A stretch of 64,000 bases of DNA, taken from positions 7,254,001 to 7,318,000 of the forward strand of contig NZ_CP107995.1 in NCBI RefSeq assembly GCF_036116635.1, read 5' to 3'. Both the position numbers and the translations under genes were made by a program. Each line of letters begins with the position of its first letter. The first letter of the stretch is position 1. Positions 8,865 to 16,581 of this stretch are shown piece by piece. This DNA is from Amycolatopsis sp. NBC_00345 (GTDB lineage: Bacteria > Actinomycetota > Actinomycetes > Mycobacteriales > Pseudonocardiaceae). Below the pieces are notes generated by a model. The model did not search any database. It was not told where the DNA came from and was given only the letters and a program-made list of their open reading frames with translations.

Positions 8865-8911
8865 GCCGTCAAGGCCTCCTTACCCGCGTCCAACGCGGGT
8901 AAGGAGGCCTT
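8865..8911. terminator. Terminator hairpin truncated by prophage insertion (attL side)
   Basis: A perfect 18-bp stem (8871-8888 with 8894-8911) closes on a TCCAA loop. The outer left arm GCCGTC (8865-8870) has no partner here. Its partner, AACGGC followed by TTTTT, lies at 47608-47618 beyond the other prophage end. Joined, they give a 24-bp stem with one mismatch and a T5 tail. Confidence 0.85.
8900..8911. other. attL core
   Basis: TAAGGAGGCCTT is repeated directly at 47596-47607. It lies 19 bases upstream of the integrase start and marks the left end of the element. Confidence 0.85.
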
Positions 8912-8929
8912 CACTCTTAGGCTGTTTGC

Positions 8930-10666
8930 ATGATCGGTTCTGAGCTGCCTAGGTGGGCCACGAATCAGCGTGCGCACCACGTGACGCTGGTGGGGATTAA
9001 GTACCTGCGGGCATCGCAGGATGCGTCGGGCCGCCGCATTTCGCTGGGGTCTCAGCGGGATGAAGGTGATGAGTTTTTCGATGAGTGCGGCATCGTTGAT
9101 GCTGGGGAGTTCTGCGACAACGACCTGTCGGCCTCGATGTATGCCACCGAGGTCCGGGAGGGCTATGAGCAGGCTTTGGAGGCGCTGCGGTCGGGTCAGG
9201 CGAACCTGTTGTGGACGTTCGACCCGTCGCGAGCGCAGCGGGATCTTGAGGTCTACGTCAAGCTGCGCCGAATCTGTATTGAGATGGGCGCTTTCTGGGC
9301 GTATGGCGGCCGGATCTATGACATGACCGACCCGGCCGACCGCAAGACCACCGCCCGGGACGCACTGGAGGCCGAGGGGGCTTCGGACACGCTGTCCGGG
9401 CACGTTCGGCGGGGTGTGCGCAAGCGGGCTAAGTCGGGCCAGCACGCGGGGCCGTTGCCCTATGGCTACGCGCGCCGGTTCGACCCGGCCACGGGTGAGT
9501 CCATGGGGCAGGTGATCGACTGGGCACAGGCCAAGGTCGTGCGGCGGATAGTGAGCTGGTGCCTGGACGGTAAGGCTCTGTCGTGGATCGCGCGGCAGCT
9601 GAATGAGGCGGGTGTGCCGTGCGCGCGTGATCGCCGCTGGGATGTCCGGTTGGTCCGGGGGTTGGCTGCGGAACGGCAGCATGAGCACGAGTGGCAGCGG
9701 CTGCTGGCCCGGTTGTCGCCGGAGGATGCGGCGGTGGCGCAGGCGCTGGTGTTGCGGGTCGCTGATGGTGAGTCGCCGAAGGCGCTGGCCCAAGAGCTCA
9801 ACCGGGACGGTGTCCCCTATGTAATGGCGTCGCGATGGAACGAGACGAAGGTCCGCAACATCGCGTTGTCGAAGCCTGCGGCGGGGATCCGGGTTCACCA
9901 GGCCAAGCCGGTGGTGGTGAAGACGACCGATGAATCGGGCGAGACGGTGCAGGCGCCGGTGCAGGCGCAGTGGAAGGCGATCATCAAGCCGGACGAGCGC
10001 ACGGAACTGGTGGCGCGGTTCGCCAGCGGAGACCGGAAGCACGTTCGGGACGGGTCGAGAGTGAAGTATTTCTGGTCCGGGATCGCGCGGTGCGGGGTCT
10101 GCGAGGCCGGAGTGGGACCCCGGGAGAAGTCGGCAAACGGGCCGATCTACCGGTGCCCGGACGGGCACGTGTACCGCAGCCGGGTTCTGCTGGACGCGTG
10201 GCTGCTGGATCAGGCGATGAGCCAGTTGGAGCGCAGCGACGCGGCCACGCTGTTCCGGCTGGAGGCCGCGCGTGGTAACACGGCCGCCGCCGTTGACGAG
10301 GCACGGGTGTTGCGGGCGGAGCTGGAGGGCTGGAAAGCGGACGCGATCAGCGGGCGGGTCTCACGGTCGAGTTTCATCGACATTGAGGCCGGGTTGCTGG
10401 AGCGGATCGCGAAGGCCGAGAGGGAGGCCGAGCGGGCGGCGCTGCCGCCGGTGCTGGCCACGGTGATCGGGCCGGACGCACGTCGGGCGTTCGTGGCGCT
10501 GGACCGGACGGCGCAGCGGGAGATCCTGCGGGCAATTATGCGACCGAGGATCTACCACACGTCCCGGCGGCTCAAGGGCCGGTTGGATACCGGCACGATC
10601 GACCCCGGGTGGCTGTTCACCGACCCGGCCCCAGCCGACAGCGGCCAGCAATCCGCTGCGGCTTGA
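8930..10666 (+). CDS. int: Large serine recombinase (phage integrase)
   Basis: 578 residues. The resolvase domain has the catalytic Ser in KYLRASQD (Ser29 from this start) with the downstream SLGSQRDE segment and a DPSRAQRD region. It is followed by a recombinase domain (KRAKSGQHAGPLPYGYAR) and a zinc ribbon with CGVC and YRCPDGH, then a coiled-coil-like helix (EAERAAL region) and a basic C-terminal segment. This is the usual architecture of phiC31/TP901-type integrases. It starts 19 bases inside attL. No strong ribosome site precedes ATG 8930, and GTG 8981 is an alternative. Unidirectional attP x attB recombination is expected. Confidence 0.95.
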   Translation: MIGSELPRWATNQRAHHVTLVGIKYLRASQDASGRRISLGSQRDEGDEFFDECGIVDAGEFCDNDLSASMYATEVREGYEQALEALRSGQANLLWTFDPSRAQRDLEVYVKLRRICIEMGAFWAYGGRIYDMTDPADRKTTARDALEAEGASDTLSGHVRRGVRKRAKSGQHAGPLPYGYARRFDPATGESMGQVIDWAQAKVVRRIVSWCLDGKALSWIARQLNEAGVPCARDRRWDVRLVRGLAAERQHEHEWQRLLARLSPEDAAVAQALVLRVADGESPKALAQELNRDGVPYVMASRWNETKVRNIALSKPAAGIRVHQAKPVVVKTTDESGETVQAPVQAQWKAIIKPDERTELVARFASGDRKHVRDGSRVKYFWSGIARCGVCEAGVGPREKSANGPIYRCPDGHVYRSRVLLDAWLLDQAMSQLERSDAATLFRLEAARGNTAAAVDEARVLRAELEGWKADAISGRVSRSSFIDIEAGLLERIAKAEREAERAALPPVLATVIGPDARRAFVALDRTAQREILRAIMRPRIYHTSRRLKGRLDTGTIDPGWLFTDPAPADSGQQSAAA

Positions 10667-10677
10667 CCAACGACTCA

Positions 10678-10714
10678 ATGCCCCCGGCCAGCCCATTGGG
10701 CTGGCCGGGGGCAT
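10678..10714. terminator. Bidirectional terminator between integrase and late operon
   Basis: An 18-bp perfect inverted repeat, starting ATGCCCCCGG and ending CCGGGGGCAT, lies between the convergent integrase (+) and the last late gene (-). Confidence 0.85.
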
Positions 10715-10736
10715 CGTCGTGTGTGGCTGGGTGGAC

Positions 10737-10958
10737 CTAGCAGGGCGGGTCAGGGGTGTGCCCGGCAGCCCACTGCCGGGCGATCGGCCGGAAGACGGCC
10801 GAAATCCGATCGAGCTGCGCTCCCGACAACGGTGGCACCTTGGCGACGTTGGCGCGGCCGGTGGCCAGTTCCTCCGGCGAGAGCACGAGCCCGGGGTTCA
10901 GGATCAGATCCCGGGCACTGGGTGTCTGTATTGGGTCAGCGGCCGGTGTGCTCGTCAC
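10737..10958 (-). CDS. Small phage protein at the end of the late operon
   Basis: 73 residues, unrecognised, Pro/Ala-rich N-terminus and a helical centre (LSPEELATGRANVAKV, LDRISAVFRPIARQW). It overlaps the holin-like gene by four bases (ATGA), so it is part of the lysis cluster. An excision-factor role is conceivable from its place beside the integrase, but nothing in the sequence shows it. Confidence 0.6.
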   Translation of the reverse strand: MTSTPAADPIQTPSARDLILNPGLVLSPEELATGRANVAKVPPLSGAQLDRISAVFRPIARQWAAGHTPDPPC

Positions 10959-11215
10959 GCGCGCTCGCTGTCGGCCAGGGTGCCGGAGGTGAGCGGGGCG
11001 CCCGCGTTGTCGCGCGGGTCGATCAGCGGGGTGACCTTCTTCTCTGTCGAGACGACGACGCCGAATGCGGCCAGCAGGGTGATCACAGCGGTGATGATAC
11101 CGGTTGCGGCGTTGCCCTGGTCTGCGGTGAACAGGCCGGAGCCGACGAGGCCGGACACGATCGCGGTGAGCGTGCCGACGATGGATCCGGCGACGCGCAG
11201 CGGGTAACGGGACAT
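10955..11215 (-). CDS. Holin-like membrane protein
   Basis: 86 residues with two hydrophobic segments (VAGSIVGTLTAIVSGLVGSG and GIITAVITLLAAFGVVVS) and a charged C-terminus, next to the endolysin: the usual features of a holin. AAGGAG lies 9 bases before the ATG at 11215. The same frame stays open upstream to a GTG at 11395, adding 60 residues with another hydrophobic helix (HLLLLVLASYAAWKL). A longer product is therefore possible. Confidence 0.7.
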   Translation of the reverse strand: MSRYPLRVAGSIVGTLTAIVSGLVGSGLFTADQGNAATGIITAVITLLAAFGVVVSTEKKVTPLIDPRDNAGAPLTSGTLADSERA

Positions 11216-11376
11216 GAGGTGTGGTTCTCCTTGTTCTCGGGTGGGTCGGGGTGGGAGGTGGTCGAGCAGGTCGTAGGCGCGCACGAACGCGCGGGCGAGC
11301 TTCCAGGCGGCGTAGCTCGCCAGGACCAGCAGCAGCAGGTGCCCGCCGTGGCCGGCACCCGCGGTCGTGGCGGGGT

Positions 11377-12351
11377 CTACGGCAGCGAGAGCCACTGACC
11401 GGCTTGGATCTTGTTCGGGTTGGCGATCCCGTTCCGGGCGCAGATGGCGGCTACGGTGGTGCCGTTGCGGACTGCGATCGCGGAGAGGGTGTCGCCGTAG
11501 CGGACCTGGTAGCGGCCGCCACCGCTGGTGCCGGAGCCGGGCAGGCGGAGGGTCTGCCCGGCGTAGATCAGGTTCGGGTTGCTGATTGCGTTGAGTGCGG
11601 CCAGGGCAGCGACGGTGGTGCCGAATTTGGCGGCGATGCCGGAGAGGGTGTCGCCGGAGTGCACGGTGTAGGTCCCGCTTCCAGCGGCAGGCGGCTCGGG
11701 AGCCGGTGCCGGGGTCGGCGGAGGGGTGGGCGCGGAGCCGTCCAAAGTGAGCTGCGCCAGGGCGTAGCTGCCCACCGTGGCGTTGCGGTCGACGTTGCCC
11801 GCGACGCCTGGGACGGTGCCTTTCTGGGTGTGCTGGTGTACCGCCAGCTGCGGGTGCGACCAGCCGGGGTTGCCGGGGTCGCCGTTGTAGCGGGCGATCC
11901 AGAGCAGGACGTCGGGGTCTGCCCAGTCTCCGGGGCGAAGGACGTTGGTGTACCAGTCGAGGTTCGCGTACACCAGGACCTTGCGGATGCCGGTGGCTGC
12001 GCGCAGGCGGCCGATGAAGTCGGCCACGAACCCGTTCGCGCCGCCCCGGAGGTCTGCGGCTTCCATGTCGAGCATCGGGGCGAGCGCGCCGCCGTCGAGA
12101 AGGCCGGCCGCGCGCAGGCTCGCGGCGAAGTGGTCGACCTGGCCGCCGACGTCGCCGGGCCGCGCGAAGTGGTATCCGCCGGGGACGATCCCGGCAGCGC
12201 GGGCGGCGGGGATGCGGCCGGGGCTGGTGGTGTCGGTGTAGGTGGTGCTCTCGGTGAGCTTGAACGAGCAGAACGAGATGCCGTTGCCGTGTACCGCGTT
12301 CCAGTCGGTGACGGTGTTCCAGTGGGAGACGTCGATTCCGTAGTCGGTCAA
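11377..12351 (-). CDS. Endolysin: GH25 lysozyme with two LysM repeats
   Basis: 324 residues. The N-terminal GH25 muramidase (about 1-190) has the catalytic-type motifs YGIDVSHWN, FCSFKLTE and MLDMEAADL. A Pro-rich linker (PTPPPTPAPAPEPP) leads to two LysM modules (YTVHSGDTLSGIAAKFGTT and YQVRYGDTLSAIAVRNGTT) that bind peptidoglycan. It would cleave the wall at lysis after holin action. The TTG start overlaps the upstream stop (TTGA). There is no signal peptide, so export depends on the holin. Confidence 0.93.
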   Translation of the reverse strand: MTDYGIDVSHWNTVTDWNAVHGNGISFCSFKLTESTTYTDTTSPGRIPAARAAGIVPGGYHFARPGDVGGQVDHFAASLRAAGLLDGGALAPMLDMEAADLRGGANGFVADFIGRLRAATGIRKVLVYANLDWYTNVLRPGDWADPDVLLWIARYNGDPGNPGWSHPQLAVHQHTQKGTVPGVAGNVDRNATVGSYALAQLTLDGSAPTPPPTPAPAPEPPAAGSGTYTVHSGDTLSGIAAKFGTTVAALAALNAISNPNLIYAGQTLRLPGSGTSGGGRYQVRYGDTLSAIAVRNGTTVAAICARNGIANPNKIQAGQWLSLP

Positions 12352-12665
12352 GGGGTGATGGGTCCTTCGGGTGGGTGTCCGAGCTGGGCGCGCAGCGCGC
12401 CGACTTCGAGTAGCAGCCGTGCGTTCTCCTGGCGCACGGCGATCAGTTCCGTTTTCACGGCGGTGAGTTCCGCGAGCACGTCGCGGGTGTGGGTGGCTCG
12501 GTCGTCGAGCAGGGCCTGATAGCCGCTGTGCAGCGCGGTCAGGGCCTGCTGGTCCGAGCTGGTGCGGGCGGTGCGTACAGCTCGGCGGGCTGCCAGGAAT
12601 CCGGTGAGGATGCCGGTGGTGGGGCCGAGGAACGCGGCCAACGCGGTGAGCCATTCCGGCGTCAC
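12348..12665 (-). CDS. Small coiled-coil protein with N-terminal hydrophobic helix
   Basis: 105 residues. A hydrophobic stretch (LTALAAFLGPTTGILTGFLAA) is followed by a long charged helix (VLAELTAVKTELIAVRQENARLLLEVGALR) that reads as a coiled coil. GAAGGG precedes the GTG start, and it overlaps the endolysin. It may be a lysis accessory (second holin or spanin-like) protein. Confidence 0.6.
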   Translation of the reverse strand: MTPEWLTALAAFLGPTTGILTGFLAARRAVRTARTSSDQQALTALHSGYQALLDDRATHTRDVLAELTAVKTELIAVRQENARLLLEVGALRAQLGHPPEGPITP

Positions 12666-12695
12666 GGGTTGCCCTTCGGGTCGTGCTGTCGTCGG

Positions 12696-13241
12696 TTAGA
12701 TGCCGACGTCGTCGACCCACATGAACGCGGGTTGTCCTGTGTCGGCGCGGAAATCGTTGGTTCCTGACCCGCTGGTGCGGCGGACGAAGAATCCGATGGT
12801 CACTTGTCCTGCGGGCAATCCCGTGGTCTCGGCGGTGATGACTCTCGGTCCTTCCCAGTTCCCCGGTGATCCAGGCGAGGTATCGCGGTAGTAGAACTGG
12901 GTTCCGGTGTTGGTGACGGTCGGGCCTGCGGCGTACCGTCCCCATACTCCGAAGTAGCTGGTGTCGCTGCCGACGTACTGGTAGTCCATCGTGACGCGGT
13001 ACCGCCGTCCGGTTTGGACGGTGAAGGTCACGGCTTGCAGCAGAGTCTCGGTGGTGAACGCCGCCGGGCCGACGCCGGCCGTTCGCCGCGATCCGGCAAT
13101 GCGGCCGAGGGAACTCGATGTGGCTCCTTCGAGGGCTCGAAGCCTGGCGTCGAGATCGCGGATGTTGGCGAGTGCCTTGTTGTACTCGGCCGCCAGGGCC
13201 ACGCTGCCCGCGACGGCGTCAGACATGGGGACATTCGGCAT
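12696..13241 (-). CDS. Minor tail/fibre protein
   Basis: 181 residues. A helical N-terminus (EYNKALANIRDLDARLRALEG) suited to trimerisation is followed by a beta-rich, Gly/Thr-rich domain (RYRVTMDYQYVGSDTSYFGVWG) like short actinophage tail fibres. It lies directly after the large tail hub protein. Confidence 0.65.
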   Translation of the reverse strand: MPNVPMSDAVAGSVALAAEYNKALANIRDLDARLRALEGATSSSLGRIAGSRRTAGVGPAAFTTETLLQAVTFTVQTGRRYRVTMDYQYVGSDTSYFGVWGRYAAGPTVTNTGTQFYYRDTSPGSPGNWEGPRVITAETTGLPAGQVTIGFFVRRTSGSGTNDFRADTGQPAFMWVDDVGI

Positions 13242-13254
13242 GGCTGGTTCGTCC

Positions 13255-15723
13255 TCAGTTCCAGATCAGGCTTTGATCCCAGCGGCCGTACTGCGGTGAA
13301 TCCCAGATGCCTTGACCGGGCGGGCGAAGAAGCTCGACGCTCAGCGTGTCGACGAGTCCGCCGTCTCGGCTGAGCTTGCGGTTGATGCCGAAGATCTGCA
13401 TCCGCAGTCCGGCACCGAAGCCGTCCGGGTCTTCGATCTGGAGTGTGTCCGCGAGCTGAAGGCGCGGGTCGCCGGGTAGTGAAACCTGTTGTGTCGTAGG
13501 GATTGGCTTCGTGGTTCGGGGAAGCAGGACGTTCAAGAGTCCCTTGTCGTTGTAGTTCTGCTGATACCAGTCGCCCCGGGCTTCGAAGTTTCGTGGTCCG
13601 TACTTGGCCACCGAACCTGTGTCGGCGGTGCGGAAGACCTGCTCTGTTCCCTTGATGATCCGGGTGCCGTCGATCCGCAGGGCGGGTTGGTTGTCGTCCT
13701 GGGCGACGCTGCCGTCGCCCTTGCCGACGGCGAGCCGCGCGGTTTCCTGCCAAGGGTTGTTGATCCGCAGCACAAGCATGCCGTCGTTGTTGAAGAACGC
13801 GTAGACGTCCAGTTCGACGTTCACGAAGTTGGGTTCGCGCCAGCCTTCGGGAGAGAGCAGTTGCATGACATAGCCGTGATGCGACCACTCATTTGACCAC
13901 TGCAAAAACTGGTTCCCCGTGGGCGTTCCCAGTGGAATCGTCGTGTGGCGCGGGAGTCTGCGGGGCTCCGCGAACTGGACGTCGTCCACGTAGAGGATGA
14001 AATCTTTCCGGGTGAAACCGGGGATGATGAACTGGTCGACCGACTGAGCCTCGTAGACGCGTGCAGCACTGGACGTGCGCTGCGATGCCTGGACGGAGTA
14101 GATGTTGCGGACCGAGTCCAGCGAGTTGGTGATCTCCAAGCCTGCCAACGTGTCGAGCGAGACGGTCCGGACGATCTGGTCCTGCTTCGCCTTCACCGTG
14201 CTGTAGTTCCAGAAACGAAGGACGCCGGTCTCGTCCCAGAAGACACTGCCGAACTCGGCGGCGGCCAGCTCGGTGATGACGTCCCACGCATCCTTGCCAT
14301 TCACGCCGGGGTTGAATGAGAGTGTGTTCGCTCCGCGGTCGAGCACGGCGGCGTACCGCGCTGTGCGCCAGAGGGTCGTCTCCGGGATCGGGGTGCCTTG
14401 GAGAAGGTTCCGGAACCCGTAGCAGATGTTGAACATAGCGACGCGGTGGCGGACGAGGAGTAGACCTTGCAACGGGTCGAACGGGTAGACATTCGGGTCC
14501 AGGTTCGGCCCGATCGTGGTGTAGGCGCTCGCGTTGCTGCCAGCTCGGATGTACGCCTTGACCCCGTCGTTCTGGGAGATCATGACCGTGGCGTAGACCT
14601 CGACGCTGTCCTGTCCTGAAGGGATAGTGACCTTCGGGGACAAGTACGAAGCTTTGATGTTGTCGTTGGAGACCTCCAGCCACACCTGGTTGGCCTGCAC
14701 GTGGATTCGGAGCGCGTAGTTCCCGCCTGCCCGGTACTCGTAGAGCACTGTGTCCGGGGCGGTCACGTGGTAGGCCGCATTGGGGAAGCCGGGCGCGGTC
14801 GACAGGACCAGGCCCAGGAAGTGCGAGCCCTCGGCGCGTGTGAGGTCGCGGTTCGCCACCCAGTACTTCAGGTAGTCGCCGTCACCGTTGCTGCCCATCG
14901 CGGCGAACGCCATCGGCCGGCTGCTCTGCTCTGGCGAGTTCGGGTGCGGCTGGCCGCTGGCCTGATACATCGGAACGCCGTCGGCCGGGTAGGTGATGGC
15001 CTGGGCATTGTCGAGCCAGCCGACCGTCGGGGTGATCCCGCCGTTGCCCGGCACGAACACGCCGACGCCATCGAGAGAGCCGTCCGGGACGTCCAGCTCG
15101 GCCCGGGTGACGGGCCGGTACTTGGTGGAGGACGTGTCGCACTGCTGAAGGCAGTTGTCGATGAAACAGGCGGTGTCGGCCTGCTGCCCGGCCACCCGGC
15201 CGAGGTTGTTCCAGTAGTCGGAGACCGCCCACGGTGCCAGCACCACGGGGCGGCGGAGTTTCTCCACCCGGTCCAGCGCGGCGATGTGCACCTCGCCGGT
15301 ATTCCGATTGACCTCGATCGTGGTGATGTTGCCGACGAACTGGGGATACCAGACCGTTCCGTAGGACGTATCGATCCCGATATCGAAGACGCACTCCGTG
15401 CCAATCTGCTGCTTGGCGTACAGCGACGAGAAACCGTTGTACGGACTGAAGGTTGCGTCAAACCCCAGGCCTGTGGTCTCGTCCCGTCCGGCGAGGACGA
15501 CGCGTAGTTCGGCGGCCGAGGACCCCTCGATGAGCATGATGGATTCCGGCGCGGATCCCTTGAGCGCGCGGTCGATCTCCGCCTCGATCACGTAGGGGGC
15601 CAGGAAACTCAGCGGATGCTCGTAGCCGCCGCGTCCGTTCCAGTCGCAGTTGAAACGCCACCGGATCCGGCGTTCGTTGTCGGTGATGGCGCGGTCGGCG
15701 TCGATGCCGCCGTGGTTCTGCAC
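13255..15723 (-). CDS. Large tail hub/minor tail protein
   Basis: 822 residues in the position of the siphophage tail-associated (Tal/hub) protein, after tape measure and distal tail protein. It begins VQNHGGIDADRAITDNERR and includes a carbohydrate-binding-like jelly-roll region in the middle. The GTG at 15723 is chosen because GGGAGG lies just upstream and it overlaps the upstream stop by one base (TAGTG). A role in host contact at the tail tip is inferred from position. Confidence 0.75.
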   Translation of the reverse strand: MQNHGGIDADRAITDNERRIRWRFNCDWNGRGGYEHPLSFLAPYVIEAEIDRALKGSAPESIMLIEGSSAAELRVVLAGRDETTGLGFDATFSPYNGFSSLYAKQQIGTECVFDIGIDTSYGTVWYPQFVGNITTIEVNRNTGEVHIAALDRVEKLRRPVVLAPWAVSDYWNNLGRVAGQQADTACFIDNCLQQCDTSSTKYRPVTRAELDVPDGSLDGVGVFVPGNGGITPTVGWLDNAQAITYPADGVPMYQASGQPHPNSPEQSSRPMAFAAMGSNGDGDYLKYWVANRDLTRAEGSHFLGLVLSTAPGFPNAAYHVTAPDTVLYEYRAGGNYALRIHVQANQVWLEVSNDNIKASYLSPKVTIPSGQDSVEVYATVMISQNDGVKAYIRAGSNASAYTTIGPNLDPNVYPFDPLQGLLLVRHRVAMFNICYGFRNLLQGTPIPETTLWRTARYAAVLDRGANTLSFNPGVNGKDAWDVITELAAAEFGSVFWDETGVLRFWNYSTVKAKQDQIVRTVSLDTLAGLEITNSLDSVRNIYSVQASQRTSSAARVYEAQSVDQFIIPGFTRKDFILYVDDVQFAEPRRLPRHTTIPLGTPTGNQFLQWSNEWSHHGYVMQLLSPEGWREPNFVNVELDVYAFFNNDGMLVLRINNPWQETARLAVGKGDGSVAQDDNQPALRIDGTRIIKGTEQVFRTADTGSVAKYGPRNFEARGDWYQQNYNDKGLLNVLLPRTTKPIPTTQQVSLPGDPRLQLADTLQIEDPDGFGAGLRMQIFGINRKLSRDGGLVDTLSVELLRPPGQGIWDSPQYGRWDQSLIWN

Positions 15724-16580
15724 TACGCCTCCCAGAGGGTGACCGTCACGTCGGACAGCGGGAACCGGGGCGAGGTGCTGGTGATCTGGTCGAGCACGAC
15801 TTTCGTGCTGCCGCCGCCGAGGTCCCACGGCGTCGCGACGGCACCGTATTCGACCTGTGGGGCGGCGAAAGCCGTGTTGTAGGTCTGCGCCGTCCCGAAC
15901 ACGAATCCCGGGCGTAGCGCGGCTGTATCGACTGCGGGGACGTGAGTCAGGATGAACCGCTGCCATGACGTCGTGACGTTCACGGTTAGGTCGGCCCCGC
16001 CCGCGATCGAGGCGCCGAACTTGTCGATCTTCTCCAGGTACATGGTGATCGACCGGGCGGCGTCAGCCTTGAGGTAGACGGAGAAGGTCACCGGTTCACC
16101 GGTGAGCACGGGGATGAATTTCTTGCTGCCGTCCAGGATCAGGTATCCCGGAGCGGCCGGGACGTTCGTGATCCGGAACGTGCGGTTGCCCGCCGGTGCC
16201 ACGGCCGAGGGATAGTCGAGCACGTAGTCATAGCCGGAGCCGAGGGCCTGCCAGCCGTAGTCCTGGACCCCGTGGACGTAGCCCGTGCTGCACTGTGGCG
16301 AGAGCAGGTTGCCCCGCAACGGATTGATCAAGTAGTGCGGGCCGCGGAGGTGGCGCAGGTACAGGGCGCGCAGCCACTGGTAGTCGGTCTCCGCCAGGTA
16401 GGTGAAGTCGAAGTGATACTCCGTGCGGAAGCCGGTGATATCCGCGGTGCGTGAACCGTTGAGCGATTCGTGGACGCCGCCGAAGCGCTTCTCGGTCGTG
16501 GTCAGACCCGGCTCGGGGACGGGGAGAGCGCGCAGCTCTCCCAGCCACCCGAGGTACCAGGTTCCGGGATCGAACGGCAA
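15723..16580 (-). CDS. Distal tail protein (Dit-like)
   Basis: 285 residues. The N-terminal PGTWYLGWLGELRALPVPEP and the YHFDFTYLAETDYQWLRALY segment resemble the Dit N-terminal barrel of actinophages. The C-terminal half is a beta-sandwich (carbohydrate-binding-like, FSVYLKADAARSITMYLEK). The start is TTG, four bases after the tape measure stop begins. It joins the tail tube to the tip. Confidence 0.72.
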   Translation of the reverse strand: MPFDPGTWYLGWLGELRALPVPEPGLTTTEKRFGGVHESLNGSRTADITGFRTEYHFDFTYLAETDYQWLRALYLRHLRGPHYLINPLRGNLLSPQCSTGYVHGVQDYGWQALGSGYDYVLDYPSAVAPAGNRTFRITNVPAAPGYLILDGSKKFIPVLTGEPVTFSVYLKADAARSITMYLEKIDKFGASIAGGADLTVNVTTSWQRFILTHVPAVDTAALRPGFVFGTAQTYNTAFAAPQVEYGAVATPWDLGGGSTKVVLDQITSTSPRFPLSDVTVTLWEA

Positions 16581-16581
16581 T

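Noticed and set aside
8900..8911. A tRNA gene as the integration target
   Set aside because: No cloverleaf or CCA end is present at either junction; the joined site is a terminator hairpin.
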